Source of the DNA: Leptolyngbya sp. CCY15150
GTDB taxonomy: Bacteria; Cyanobacteriota; Cyanobacteriia; RECH01
Reading direction: 5' to 3'
Length of the DNA stretch: 64,000 nt
NCBI RefSeq assembly: GCF_016888135.1
Contig: NZ_JACSWB010000207.1
Coordinates: 124,001-188,000 of the forward strand
Shown here: positions 54,047 to 63,774 of the stretch, piece by piece
Numbering within the stretch: position 1 is the first letter of the stretch
Layout of the letters: each line of letters opens with the position of its first letter
Notes under the pieces: generated by a model
The model's input: only the letters and a program-made list of their open reading frames with translations
Databases searched by the model: none
What the model was told of the DNA's origin: nothing
Translations under genes and position numbers: made by a program

Positions 54047-54157
54047 CTAGTACTCTGAGACAGAAGTAACCCGCCTAGTTGCTAAGGCAGAAACCCTTGT
54101 GTGTCCTGGAATTCCTTTTCGTTTTTCTGTCTTCGTTTTTCTGTCTTGCGGTACTAG
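54047..54157 (-). repeat. dispersed MITE-like repeat, copy C
   Basis: 111-bp copy in inverse orientation to those at 1437 and 13904, with both CTAG ends, two purine-rich internal units and the AACTAGGCGGGTTAC segment. It is the most complete copy and gives the family layout. It lies between two minus-strand genes. Confidence 0.85.
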
Positions 54158-54247
54158 GGTATCTCCTGATGTAGACTAAAAAGCGATCGCTCTCCCATGG
54201 GTTGAAGTTACACCCTAACAGATTCTTGAGTGGTTTGCACGACTGGG

Positions 54248-57200
54248 CTACGGGCTAAACTGATCCCACAGCTCAGGCACTCCATGGCGCTGATAGCGTT
54301 GACAGCGTTTGATATACAGATGGGCAGCGATATCCATGGCATTAATGGCAGCGATCGCTTCAAACTCTGCTTGAGCGGCTTCAAAGGATTGGTCATGGTA
54401 TAGGCAAACGGCTTGCTCAAACTGCGTCTGAGTCTTGGCTTTGAGATCTGCAATTTTGGGCAGGTCGCCCCCAAAAAACTCCCACACAGAAACATGTTCT
54501 TGCTTACCTCGCACCTGTACCCGATCCAGGAAGCGATACTGGTAGGCCGTTGTTTCAGCAATTCCCTTTAAGGTGGCAGCACTCACAAGGATGCTGGCCC
54601 CATAGAGTTTCGTTAATCGCTCTAGCCGCGATGCTAAGTTGACAGCATCAGCAATCACCGTACTTTCCATCCGTTCCTGTTCACCAATGGTGCCCAAAAT
54701 TAAGTCGCCGGTGTGCATACCAATACCAATGGCGATCGGGGCAATGCCTTGCTGGGCTCGTTCTTGGTTATAGGCCTGCACCTGATGCTGCATGGCGATC
54801 GCTGCCTGAATAGCGTCATCTGCTTGGTTGGGAAATAGGGCCATCACCGCATCACCGATATACTTATCGATAAAGCCGTGGTGCTGACGAACAACAGGGC
54901 CAACTCGACTTAGATAAGTATTCAGGAAGTTAAAACTTTCCTCGGGGGTCATCGCTTCTGACAGTTGGGTAAACGAGCGAATATCGGCAAACATGATGGT
55001 CATCGCGGCCTGCACCTGATCGCCTAAGCCAACATTTACAATGGTTTCATGCCCCAGAAGCTGTAGAAATTCATGGGGTACAAAACGAGCGTAGGCACTA
55101 TTGGTTTTAGTGAGTTCTAAGTGAGTTTTTATCCGCGCTAAGAACTCACGCTTGGCAACGGGCTTACGCAGATAATCATTAGCTCCTGCCGTTAATCCCT
55201 CCACGAGATCATCGACTTGATGGCGGGCGGTTAGCATCAACACCGGCAGCTCACCCGCCGAGTAGCGATCGCGCAACCGTTGGCAAAATTCATAGCCAGA
55301 CATCTGGGGCATCATCACATCCAGCACGATGAGATCAGGCTTGAGGCCCTGCTCGATCCAGGTGAGCGCTTCCACCCCGCTCGATGACTGCATCACGTCA
55401 TAGGCTTCCAGACTGAGGTAGTTGGCCAACACTTGCAGGTTCACAGGTTCGTCATCGACTAACAAGATTTTGGAATGGCTAGGGTGGGGAAGAGGGCAGG
55501 TGGCAAGGTCGCCGGACATCGTACTCAACCCAGGCAGCGAGGATCTGAGGGGTTTGCTCTCAAAGAGGGGTTGGGTTGGGTTACTAGTATGGCTATCGGC
55601 AAGGGCTGCATTGCTGATCTCGGATGCCAGCGGCATCGTAAACGTGAATTGCGATCCCTTACCAACCTCCGAGATCACCGTTATGCGCCCGCCATGCAGT
55701 TCCACTAACGCCTGGGTGACGGCTAGACCCAGCCCCGTACCGCCATAGTGGCGAGAGGTGGATCCATCCGCCTGGGTAAAGGGTTGGAAAATCTGCGTTT
55801 GGCGATCGCTGGGGATACCAATGCCCGTATCGGTAACAGACACCGTCATCCATGGCTGAGACGACTCTGGCGACGCCTCCACCCGAGCCGAAACCTCCAC
55901 CCATCCCTGCTCGGTAAACTTCAGAGCATTGCCAATCAGGTTATACAAAATTTGCTGCAGGCGATATTCATCGGCAAAGATGGGGGGCAAATCCGGGGCG
56001 ATCACCACCCGAAGCTGCAGATTGCGATCGCCAATCATCGCCTCACATAGCCGCACCACCGGTTCGACGACCGTACGCAGGGAAAGGGATTGCCCTTGGA
56101 GCTGAAAGCGCTGGTCTTGCACCTGGGAGAAATCTAAGAGATCGTTCACCAAGGTTGAAAGGCGACGCCCACTGCTGGCAATCATCTCTAAGTTGGCGAT
56201 CGTGGACGGGGGCAGGGGCCCGGTCACCCCATCGATGAGGGATTCTGAAAGGCCAATAATGCCATTCAACGGCGTGCGCAATTCGTGGGAGGTATTGGCG
56301 AGAAATTCATCCTTTAAGCGATCCAGTTCCTGCAGGTCACGGTTTTTGGCTTCCAAGTCTTGGAATGATTGACGCAGTTGAATCGCCATTTGGTTAAAGG
56401 CGGCGGCCAGGTCTGCCGTTTCGCGCACGGATCCATAGTTGCTTTGGGGCAGGGGCCGCTCCCAGTCGCCTTCGGCCAGCCGCTGAGCGGTTTGGCTGAG
56501 TTGCTGGATGGGACTTGCCAACCAGCGAGCTACAGCAACGCCGATCCCCACGGATATCAGCAGCAATCCCCCGCAGAGGATCAGGGTGGCGCGGGTGCTG
56601 GCGTCGATGCGAGCCATAAAATCGGCTTCGGGAATCACCACCACCGTTAGCCAGTTCAAGCCGTAGCTATCGGTCAACGGAGCAACTTCCACCCGCTGCC
56701 GCTGCCCATCTAGGAAAAAGGCTAACTGTTGGCGATCGCTGATTTGGTCAAGACTGCCAAAGCGATCGATTAAATGCTTGGCGGTGGCTTGAATCACTGG
56801 CGACTTGCTATCCACGGCGTTCAGCCGATCATAGCCGTTGGCGGTTTCCACAAAGGGAGATTCTTCAATAGAGCTGGCTACGATCGCACCCGATCGCTCA
56901 ATAATGAACGCTTCGCCCGTGGGGCTGATATTGAGCGTGTGCAGAAAATCGCTGATCTGAGACAGCGTGATGTCAATGGCCAGGACGCCGGTGAGCTGAT
57001 TCCCGGCATCGTAGAGGGGCATGGCGGCCGTGATCCCTAGGTGGGCATAGTCTGTGGAGGCAAACCGGTAAATGGGACTCCAGGCCGGGCCGCGAGCCTG
57101 CTCCACGGCTTCATACCAAGGGCGCGATCGCGGATCATACTCCAGGGTAGACAGCAATCCGGTCACGTTGCCAAACGGATCGAGGGCTAGGTTTTGGCGA

Positions 57201-57640
57201 TCGCCCCCGCCCTGCTTCAGCCACAGCAGCATTTCTCCCGTTTCTCGATGCTGCACCCCCACAAACTCACCCTCCGCCGTGCCCAGGTAGATGCTGCTAA
57301 GGTGGCGATTGATCTGAACCTGTTGCCAAAAATAGCGATAGAGCTGCTCAAGATCCTCGGTGGGTAAATAGCCCGCTTCAACCGCAGCCTGGTTAATGTG
57401 GTTAAACTGCTGGGGTACCTCAAGGTAAGCCTGCACATGCTGATCAATGCGTGCTGTAATCTCGGTGCTCAACTGCATGGTGAGCGTATCCACCGAACGC
57501 TGGCCATTGCGAATCACCAGCCAGCCGATCAGGCCAACCGCCGTGGAAATTTGCACCACAAACGCCGTGATCAGTAAGGTGCGCAGCGATAGCTTGTTGA
57601 TGACAGCAGAGCCAAGACCAGAACGAGCAAGACTAGACAT
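54248..57640 (-). CDS. Cache-HAMP hybrid histidine kinase/receiver/adenylate cyclase (CyaC-like)
   Basis: 1130-residue membrane sensor. Order: transmembrane helix (about 18-40), periplasmic double Cache sensor (to about 345), second helix (about 352-372), HAMP (375-430), HisKA with phospho-His near 452 (NTSHELRTPLNG), HATPase_c (about 555-670; GGTGLGLAVTQAL), receiver with phospho-Asp near 774 (LIVLDVMMPQMSGYE), class III cyclase (about 875-1070; MFADIRSFTQL and YIGDAVMALF give the two metal Asp; Lys before YIGD and Thr in STVIADAVNLASRLE specify ATP over GTP; Asn and Arg of NLASRLE are present). It couples an external signal to cAMP through internal phosphotransfer, as in cyanobacterial CyaC. 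IADAVN replaces the usual IGDAVN. Confidence 0.93.
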   Translation of the reverse strand: MSSLARSGLGSAVINKLSLRTLLITAFVVQISTAVGLIGWLVIRNGQRSVDTLTMQLSTEITARIDQHVQAYLEVPQQFNHINQAAVEAGYLPTEDLEQLYRYFWQQVQINRHLSSIYLGTAEGEFVGVQHRETGEMLLWLKQGGGDRQNLALDPFGNVTGLLSTLEYDPRSRPWYEAVEQARGPAWSPIYRFASTDYAHLGITAAMPLYDAGNQLTGVLAIDITLSQISDFLHTLNISPTGEAFIIERSGAIVASSIEESPFVETANGYDRLNAVDSKSPVIQATAKHLIDRFGSLDQISDRQQLAFFLDGQRQRVEVAPLTDSYGLNWLTVVVIPEADFMARIDASTRATLILCGGLLLISVGIGVAVARWLASPIQQLSQTAQRLAEGDWERPLPQSNYGSVRETADLAAAFNQMAIQLRQSFQDLEAKNRDLQELDRLKDEFLANTSHELRTPLNGIIGLSESLIDGVTGPLPPSTIANLEMIASSGRRLSTLVNDLLDFSQVQDQRFQLQGQSLSLRTVVEPVVRLCEAMIGDRNLQLRVVIAPDLPPIFADEYRLQQILYNLIGNALKFTEQGWVEVSARVEASPESSQPWMTVSVTDTGIGIPSDRQTQIFQPFTQADGSTSRHYGGTGLGLAVTQALVELHGGRITVISEVGKGSQFTFTMPLASEISNAALADSHTSNPTQPLFESKPLRSSLPGLSTMSGDLATCPLPHPSHSKILLVDDEPVNLQVLANYLSLEAYDVMQSSSGVEALTWIEQGLKPDLIVLDVMMPQMSGYEFCQRLRDRYSAGELPVLMLTARHQVDDLVEGLTAGANDYLRKPVAKREFLARIKTHLELTKTNSAYARFVPHEFLQLLGHETIVNVGLGDQVQAAMTIMFADIRSFTQLSEAMTPEESFNFLNTYLSRVGPVVRQHHGFIDKYIGDAVMALFPNQADDAIQAAIAMQHQVQAYNQERAQQGIAPIAIGIGMHTGDLILGTIGEQERMESTVIADAVNLASRLERLTKLYGASILVSAATLKGIAETTAYQYRFLDRVQVRGKQEHVSVWEFFGGDLPKIADLKAKTQTQFEQAVCLYHDQSFEAAQAEFEAIAAINAMDIAAHLYIKRCQRYQRHGVPELWDQFSP

Positions 57641-57997
57641 AAGGGCGATCGCAACCTATTCTCTAGTGGGCGTCAAACACCAAACAGATGTATCGGCACA
57701 AACGCCATGGCCGCCTCATCGTTGGATCAGGCACCCCCGGCGGTCTCCTATGTCTGTCGCAAGCACGTCTCAGCCACGCGACCTAGTGCCGACTTGAACC
57801 TATTCGCTGTAGATGCTCAACCAGCCTAGCCAACAGTCCGTATAAACTCGGATCTTTTTCCAAGGTTCACGATGAGCAGAATTTATACTGGCTAGCTCAT
57901 TCCAAGGCCATAGGAGAGTAGCCCTAGCATAACCTAACCACCTTGGTTCCTGGGATGACTTCAGGAGATCCCAGGCAATGGAGGATAGATCATTGCC
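57641..57997. other. 357-bp spacer
   Basis: Upstream region of the cyclase gene. A plus-strand frame running from within that gene to 57797 is not credible. Nothing else recognised. Confidence 0.4.
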
Positions 57998-58456
57998 TTA
58001 CGTCGATTGAGCCATCTCTAGAATCTTCTCGGCGATCGCCCCTGGTACCGGAATAACTGATAGGCGATTCCCCCGACGCACGACCCATAAATCGTCAGGG
58101 CTAAAGGTCTCGCGCAGGTGATCTAGGGTGATTATATCCGTGAACTTACGGACAAACGCCACCCGCACGGTTTGCCAGCGCGGTGCCGCCGGGGTTGATT
58201 TGGCATCGTAGTAATGGCTTTGGGGATCAAACTGGGTGGGATCGACGACACCCGACTCCGTCACCTCCATCAGCCCCACAATCCCCGGCGGCTTGGTGTT
58301 GGAATGGTAGAAAAACACTAAATCACCCACCTGCATCTCGCGCAGGAAGTTGCGGGCTTGGTAATTGCGCACCCCGTCCCAGAGGGTGCTGGTGTCTGCG
58401 GCCAGGCGATCGATGCCGTAGACATCCGGTTCGGACTTCATGAGCCAATAGTTCAT
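57998..58456 (-). CDS. EVE domain-containing protein
   Basis: 152-residue stand-alone EVE (PUA-like) protein: MNYWLMKSEPDVYGIDRLA at the start, then DGVRNYQARNFLREMQVGDLVFFYHSN and PPGIVGLMEV, which form the aromatic cage that reads modified bases in nucleic acids; WQTVRVAFVRKF and DDLWVVRRGNRLSVIPV close the fold. The start at 58456 matches the conserved opening; the frame extends 24 codons upstream without similarity. Confidence 0.93.
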   Translation of the reverse strand: MNYWLMKSEPDVYGIDRLAADTSTLWDGVRNYQARNFLREMQVGDLVFFYHSNTKPPGIVGLMEVTESGVVDPTQFDPQSHYYDAKSTPAAPRWQTVRVAFVRKFTDIITLDHLRETFSPDDLWVVRRGNRLSVIPVPGAIAEKILEMAQST

Positions 58457-58693
58457 GGTGAACAGCTTGTCAGAGGTAGGGTACAGCGTGCCAGCGATAG
58501 AATAGCCCCCAACCTCTAGACCAGGCAAGCTCTACCGTCGCCCTAGGTTCCAGGACAAGAGAGGCTAGATAGCTGCTTCCCTACGGTGTGAACCGAGACC
58601 GTGATCGTAGATGTTTGCCATGCCGGGTCGAGGCGATCGGGTTGGGGCGATCGGGTCGGGACTCTATTAGATCGGGACTCTATCGGGTAGAAC

Positions 58694-60394
58694 CTAGGCG
58701 CCGGGCGGCGGCAGTTCGCCCAAAATCGTAAACCGCACGTGGTTGATGGCCAGCTGGCCGATGGATAACTCCTCGGGCATGTCTGGCGCGCGAAGCTTTT
58801 CAAAGGAAATGCCTTTGCTAATTTCGGCGTGGTACCAGGGCAGGCCCATGAAGAACCGCGTGGGGTAGGGGCCGCCCTCGATCGTATCATCGACGTTGGA
58901 TTCCATGGGTACCCAGCCACAGTCAGGGATGAAGAACTCTAGCCACACATGGTTGAAGTCGGGCTGGAGGGGCACCTGTTGGCGATCGCAGGGCTGGGGA
59001 CATTTGTAGCGGCCCACGGTGCGGCAGGCAATGCCATTCAGACGAAAGAGGGCCAGCAGCACGCCCACATATTCTCCACAGGAGCCAACGCCGCGATCGA
59101 GGGCAATGTCGGGGGTATCAATGTGGGGCTTGATGCCGTAGGAGAGGCGATCGTAGACATAGTCGCGAATGCGTAGGGCCTGGCGCAAGATATTGGTTTC
59201 CCGACCGATCGCTTCTCGGGCAGCGGCTTGGATGATGGGCGTTTCCATGGCCAGGTCATCATCATCCACCAAGTATTGGGTTTGGAAGTCGCTGGGCAGG
59301 GGAGGAGCCGATTCCACATCCCTAGGCGTCAGGCGATACTTGATGCCGCGCACCTCAATCAAGGCTTTCCAGCCAAAAATATGCACCGTTTGAGACTCGA
59401 AGTCTGGAAACCGAAACACCGCCACCCGCTGACCGTTCTGCACCTCTTCTGTAAAGGGCAGCCCCACAGATTCCACATGGCGCACCCGCTGGCGCTGGGT
59501 TTCGGCGGGTAGGGCAATGCGCCATTCTAGGTTGGGCAGCGCCACCGCTTCTAGGGCGCTAATTTCTTCGACGTAGAACATTTCGATCAAGTAGCCATTG
59601 GACAAGGCGTAGCGTTGATCGGGGTTGTAGTAAAAGTGCAGGGGATGGATAAAGGTGCGATCGCGGAAGGCCAGTTGATGGGGATCGGGAGAGTTGGGAT
59701 CGTCGCGGATATAGGGTTCTTCGCTGGCATAGGCCACGTAGCAGATCGACTCACCGTTGGTGGACGGATGGAAGGCGATCGCTGTCGGAGAACTGTAGGG
59801 AGTGAGCACACTGAACTGCAGCTCGCCGGTGGCCCGATCCATGCAGTACGCCGTCTGCTCATCGCGATCGCACACCCATAGCTCTTCCCCATGCACCGTC
59901 AGATTTTCAACGCCAATCCCTGGGGCTGGAAAGCTGGTGATCCGCCGCTTCTGGGTGCAGTCGTAGATCATAATGTCCCCGGCGCTCTGGGATGCCAGGT
60001 AGAGGGTCGATTGCCACACCGCAATGCCGTCCAAGCGGTAGGGCAAGGTCATGAAGCGTTCCGGCACCCAGTCATCCATGGAGCAGCGGTACACGTCATG
60101 GCCCTGCACAAACCAGACGGTGTTCTCCCAAATGGCTAGCCCCGTGGCATCAACAAAGTCATCCACCGTTTTGGCATTCATTACCGTGGTGTTATCGGTT
60201 TGGCAATCCACTGCCACCACACTGCCCCGCACTGAATCCAAAGACAAGAGGCGATCGCCTAGGGAGGCAAGCCCATGCAGAGCATAGACGCTGATGGGCC
60301 GGACGGTGCGGTGTTGGGGATGCTGGCGATCGCCCACGGATAGCAGGGGGCGATCGACGGGAAGCGTCGGGTCAAGGGTTACGTTCGGCTGCAT
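58694..60394 (-). CDS. beta-propeller plus transglutaminase-like protein
   Basis: 566-residue protein. Residues about 20-260 are repeated beta segments like a propeller (GIAVWQSTLYLASQSAGDIMIYDC, VENLTVHGEELWVCDRDEQTAYCMDRATGEL). Residues about 380-545 are a transglutaminase-like core: Cys in DRGVGSCGEYVGVLLALFRLNGI, His in QPDFNHVWLEFFI, acidic residue in PMESNVDD, completing a papain-type triad. No signal peptide, so cytoplasmic. Possibly a peptidase or amidase with a propeller platform. The start at 60394 matches the coding composition; 26 further codons upstream look spurious. Confidence 0.82.
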   Translation of the reverse strand: MQPNVTLDPTLPVDRPLLSVGDRQHPQHRTVRPISVYALHGLASLGDRLLSLDSVRGSVVAVDCQTDNTTVMNAKTVDDFVDATGLAIWENTVWFVQGHDVYRCSMDDWVPERFMTLPYRLDGIAVWQSTLYLASQSAGDIMIYDCTQKRRITSFPAPGIGVENLTVHGEELWVCDRDEQTAYCMDRATGELQFSVLTPYSSPTAIAFHPSTNGESICYVAYASEEPYIRDDPNSPDPHQLAFRDRTFIHPLHFYYNPDQRYALSNGYLIEMFYVEEISALEAVALPNLEWRIALPAETQRQRVRHVESVGLPFTEEVQNGQRVAVFRFPDFESQTVHIFGWKALIEVRGIKYRLTPRDVESAPPLPSDFQTQYLVDDDDLAMETPIIQAAAREAIGRETNILRQALRIRDYVYDRLSYGIKPHIDTPDIALDRGVGSCGEYVGVLLALFRLNGIACRTVGRYKCPQPCDRQQVPLQPDFNHVWLEFFIPDCGWVPMESNVDDTIEGGPYPTRFFMGLPWYHAEISKGISFEKLRAPDMPEELSIGQLAINHVRFTILGELPPPGA

Positions 60395-60640
60395 GAAGAC
60401 GTAGGAGGTGGATAGGGAGAACAAGTGCGTGCAGGGAGGAGAGGCAGGGCATGATACCCCCCACCTTCTCACATAAAACGCCCAGCCGTATCATAAACAA
60501 AAGCGCTCAATCTGCGCTGTTCCTAGCGAGATAAAGTGGTCAGGCTCTATTCAGTGGGAGGACATCATGATTCCTGATGAGCAGAGGGTTGAGCGAAGTC
60601 GAAACCCAGCAGCCTAGGGTCATTGAATGGAGTCTCCCTT

Positions 60641-60686
60641 CTTACCACGCCCCAACCTCAAGGCGTAGGGATTCTTAAATGGTAAG
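60641..60686 (-). terminator. hairpin downstream of UPF0182 gene
   Basis: CTTACCA/TGGTAAG arms, extended imperfectly by ATGGA/TCCAT outside, 14 bp beyond the UPF0182 stop on the minus strand. A nested CGCC/GGCG pair lies in the loop. Confidence 0.4.
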
Positions 60687-60699
60687 GAGTCCATCGACC

Positions 60700-63600
60700 T
60701 TACCCTCCCTGAGCATCATCAGCATTGGTGCTATCAGGATTGAGGAGCGGCAGCGGCAAATCTTCAACGGAGCGAATAATCGAATCTCCCCTAGGTTCAT
60801 CTTCAAACATCCCTTGCAGCGCTTGGTCTAGGGTTTCTGCCATGACAATTCGGTTCTCGTAGGCCACAATCACCCGCACGAGGGTGGGCAATGCATTTTG
60901 CTCCGCTTCCAGGTATAGAGGTTCCACATACAGCAACGATTGCTCAATGGGAATCACCAAGAGATTGCCCTGAATGGCCCGGGATCCCTGACGATTCCAC
61001 AGGGAGATCTGCTCGGAAATGACGGGATCTTGGTTAATCCGCGCTTCAATCTGCTCCGGCCCATAAACCAATTCCTGTTTAGGGAAGCGGTAGAGCAGCA
61101 TGGAACCATAGGATACATCAGACGTATTGGGGGTAATGAGGCCATCAGAGCGTGCGGCTAGCCAAGCAATCAGATTATTACGCTGGGCGGGGGTAAAGGG
61201 CTGGAGCAGAACAAACTCCTCTGCCTCTTCTGAGGGCAGTTTCATCAGCAGGTAATAGGGCTCGATCACCTGGGATTCATCGCGATAAATTTCGCTGGGA
61301 GCCCGCCACTGGTCTTCTCGATTGTAAAACACCTGAGGATCGGTCATGTGGTAGGCCATCAGTTGATTAGCCTGCACCTGAAAGAGATCCTGGGGATAGC
61401 GCACGTGGGATTTGAGGGTGGCTGGCATCTCTCCCAGGGGATGGAACATATCTGGAAAGATGCGGCTCCAGGTTCGAATGATCGGATCCCCTTCATCGGC
61501 CACAAAGAAGGTGACCGCTCCGTTGTAGGCATCCACCACCACCTTGACCGAGTTACGAATGTAGTTAAAGTCATAGGTGTAGGGATCGGAGTAGGGGAAG
61601 CGATCGCTGGTGGTGTAGGCATCCATCACCCAGTAGAGATAGTTAGGCGTTGCTGCTTCCTGCTGACGCAGCGTACCGACCGGTGATTGGGTGGCATCGG
61701 CAACCACTAAGTAGGGATCTTGGTCATAGCGCAGAAACGGAGCGATCGCTTTGACGCGGGCGGTAATTTCCCGGCGGAAGAGCAGCTTGGTTTCGGGGGT
61801 AAAGTCTTCGGTCAGCAACATGCGCCAATCTCGCAGGTGTTTGGCAAAAATGATCCGCTGCCAAAATTGACCAATGCTAACGCCTCCCGAGCCGTCATAG
61901 GTGTTGTAGACGTTATCACTGCCGCTGGGATAGTCCAGCTCCTGCTGCTGAGTTTTGACCATCACGTAGGTATTGGTCAGTTCACCGTAGTAGATCCGAG
62001 GGTGTTCTGTCGGAATACTAGCGGCTACGGAGGCATCACTTGCCACCTGACCAATGTCTTTGATCAGGTAATCGGGCAAGCCAGGCGACACCACCCGATT
62101 CACGGGACTGATGGTGAACCCGTAGCCGTGGGTGTAAAACAAATGCTCGTTAATCCAGGTTTGGGCATCGGCTGGAACAGCGCTATAGTCCAATTCACGG
62201 GCGGCGATTAGCACCTGCTGCTGGGCAGTGCCACCGTCAGGCGTTCTCAGGGTATAGCGATCAATATCGGCATCATAGAAGCGGTAGTACAGCCGAAATT
62301 GCTGCAGTTGGCGGTTGGTTTGCAATAAAGGGCGCGTGTCCCAAAGACGAATGTTGTCAACGGTGAGGGCGTTGTTTTCTAGGTCTTCTAGGGTGAGGCT
62401 GCCTTGGGGGTTGAACTCCTCCACTTCAATGCTATTTAGGCGGAAGGCTTCTCGATTCGCGGCGATCGCATCTTCAATGTAGGGTCGTTCTAGGGCCAGC
62501 TCATTGGGCTGCACCACCAACCGCTGCACAGCTAGGGGCATGATGCTGCCGATGGCGATCGCGCCGATGCCATAGAGCACCAGACCAACCATGAGCAGCC
62601 GGAAGACCACAAATCCACTGGAATCTTCAGCTCGTTGAGCCTTGGATCGCATGGATCGTATGGGACGCGATTTTGGGATTGGTGCCTGGGGCGATCGGGG
62701 ACGATACATCGCCCAGTAGAGCAGGCAGCTCAGTCCCATAAATCCGGCAAATAAACTGAGGATGGTGTAGAGCGGCAGTTGAACGTTGATGTCGGTAAAA
62801 CTAGCCCCATAAACTACACCCTGGGCGGAATAGAGCAGTTTGTAGCGTTCTAACCAATAGCTGAGGGCGATCGCCAGCAGCCAAGTGCCCATCAATCGCC
62901 ATAGATGGCGCTGTTGCCGGGGCGAGAATCCACAAAATTGACCGCGACTGAGACTATCGCCAGACAGCAGGTAGAGCAGAAAAACGGAGATCACCGTTAG
63001 GGACAGCAAACCCATGAACCAGAAGTCGATCAACTCCCAGACCGGCAGCCGAAAGATATAAAAGCTGAGGTCTCGCTGAAATCGCGGATCGGTCTGCTCA
63101 AACGGCGTGATGGCAAAGGCCGGCAGCACCTTCATCCAATGTTCGGACAAAATCAGCCCAAAACTGAGGCTCATCAAAACAGCGATCGCGTTCAGCAACA
63201 GGTAGGGATAGATCAGCAGCGCAATCGTTAAAACCAGGGGCAATGCCAGCAGCCAGGGTGACATGCCCGCCAGCATTTGCTCCACCTGCCAGATGGTGCT
63301 AGGACGAAAGTTGAGGGGGATGGCCGTGGACTGAGCCGTAATGTTGAGATTGGGATTCCAATAATCGATGGCCAGTTGCCCGTGGTAGAGCAACGCCGCG
63401 CCAATCACCACCCCGAGGACAAGCACAAGTGGCAACAGCCAGCCTAGAGAAAGCTGTCCCGGATAGGCCGATGCACTGGGTTCATTAGACTCTGGATCTG
63501 GATGGGAATATCGTCGCGCTGTTTTGAGGTTAGAAATTAAGATCCAGAAACTGAGGATGAAGGACACGATGCCCAACGTTCCTTGAATCATGACTCGGGT

Positions 63601-63774
63601 TCTAAACACCTGGCCGTACTCAACCTCTTGGAACCAGAGCTGTTCCGCAAGGAGAAATGTCACGATGTCTAACCCTAGTACCACGAACAGAGCGATCGCC
63701 CCCCACTTCAATAGGTTGACCTTGAAAGGGCGCTTGGGGAGTTGACGCCATGAAAGAGATGGGGGCATCGACAT
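60700..63774 (-). CDS. UPF0182 family membrane protein
   Basis: 1024-residue protein of the UPF0182 (COG1615) family, found in cyanobacteria, actinobacteria and clostridia and of unknown function. About seven N-terminal membrane helices (roughly residues 22-45, 60-80, 110-130, 175-215, 245-270, 295-320, 385-420), then a large domain of about 600 residues on one side of the membrane, with family landmarks ALERPYIEDAIAANREAF, SPGLPDYLIKDIG, RIYYGELTNTYVMVKT, DAYTTSDRFPYS, VKVVVDAYNG and FPDMFHPLGEMP. The C-terminus is acidic. It is probably exported in part; no signal cleavage site is needed. Confidence 0.95.
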   Translation of the reverse strand: MSMPPSLSWRQLPKRPFKVNLLKWGAIALFVVLGLDIVTFLLAEQLWFQEVEYGQVFRTRVMIQGTLGIVSFILSFWILISNLKTARRYSHPDPESNEPSASAYPGQLSLGWLLPLVLVLGVVIGAALLYHGQLAIDYWNPNLNITAQSTAIPLNFRPSTIWQVEQMLAGMSPWLLALPLVLTIALLIYPYLLLNAIAVLMSLSFGLILSEHWMKVLPAFAITPFEQTDPRFQRDLSFYIFRLPVWELIDFWFMGLLSLTVISVFLLYLLSGDSLSRGQFCGFSPRQQRHLWRLMGTWLLAIALSYWLERYKLLYSAQGVVYGASFTDINVQLPLYTILSLFAGFMGLSCLLYWAMYRPRSPQAPIPKSRPIRSMRSKAQRAEDSSGFVVFRLLMVGLVLYGIGAIAIGSIMPLAVQRLVVQPNELALERPYIEDAIAANREAFRLNSIEVEEFNPQGSLTLEDLENNALTVDNIRLWDTRPLLQTNRQLQQFRLYYRFYDADIDRYTLRTPDGGTAQQQVLIAARELDYSAVPADAQTWINEHLFYTHGYGFTISPVNRVVSPGLPDYLIKDIGQVASDASVAASIPTEHPRIYYGELTNTYVMVKTQQQELDYPSGSDNVYNTYDGSGGVSIGQFWQRIIFAKHLRDWRMLLTEDFTPETKLLFRREITARVKAIAPFLRYDQDPYLVVADATQSPVGTLRQQEAATPNYLYWVMDAYTTSDRFPYSDPYTYDFNYIRNSVKVVVDAYNGAVTFFVADEGDPIIRTWSRIFPDMFHPLGEMPATLKSHVRYPQDLFQVQANQLMAYHMTDPQVFYNREDQWRAPSEIYRDESQVIEPYYLLMKLPSEEAEEFVLLQPFTPAQRNNLIAWLAARSDGLITPNTSDVSYGSMLLYRFPKQELVYGPEQIEARINQDPVISEQISLWNRQGSRAIQGNLLVIPIEQSLLYVEPLYLEAEQNALPTLVRVIVAYENRIVMAETLDQALQGMFEDEPRGDSIIRSVEDLPLPLLNPDSTNADDAQGG

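Noticed and set aside
57447-57797. Plus-strand frame opposite the cyclase gene
   Set aside because: Mostly antisense to a certain gene; no independent support.
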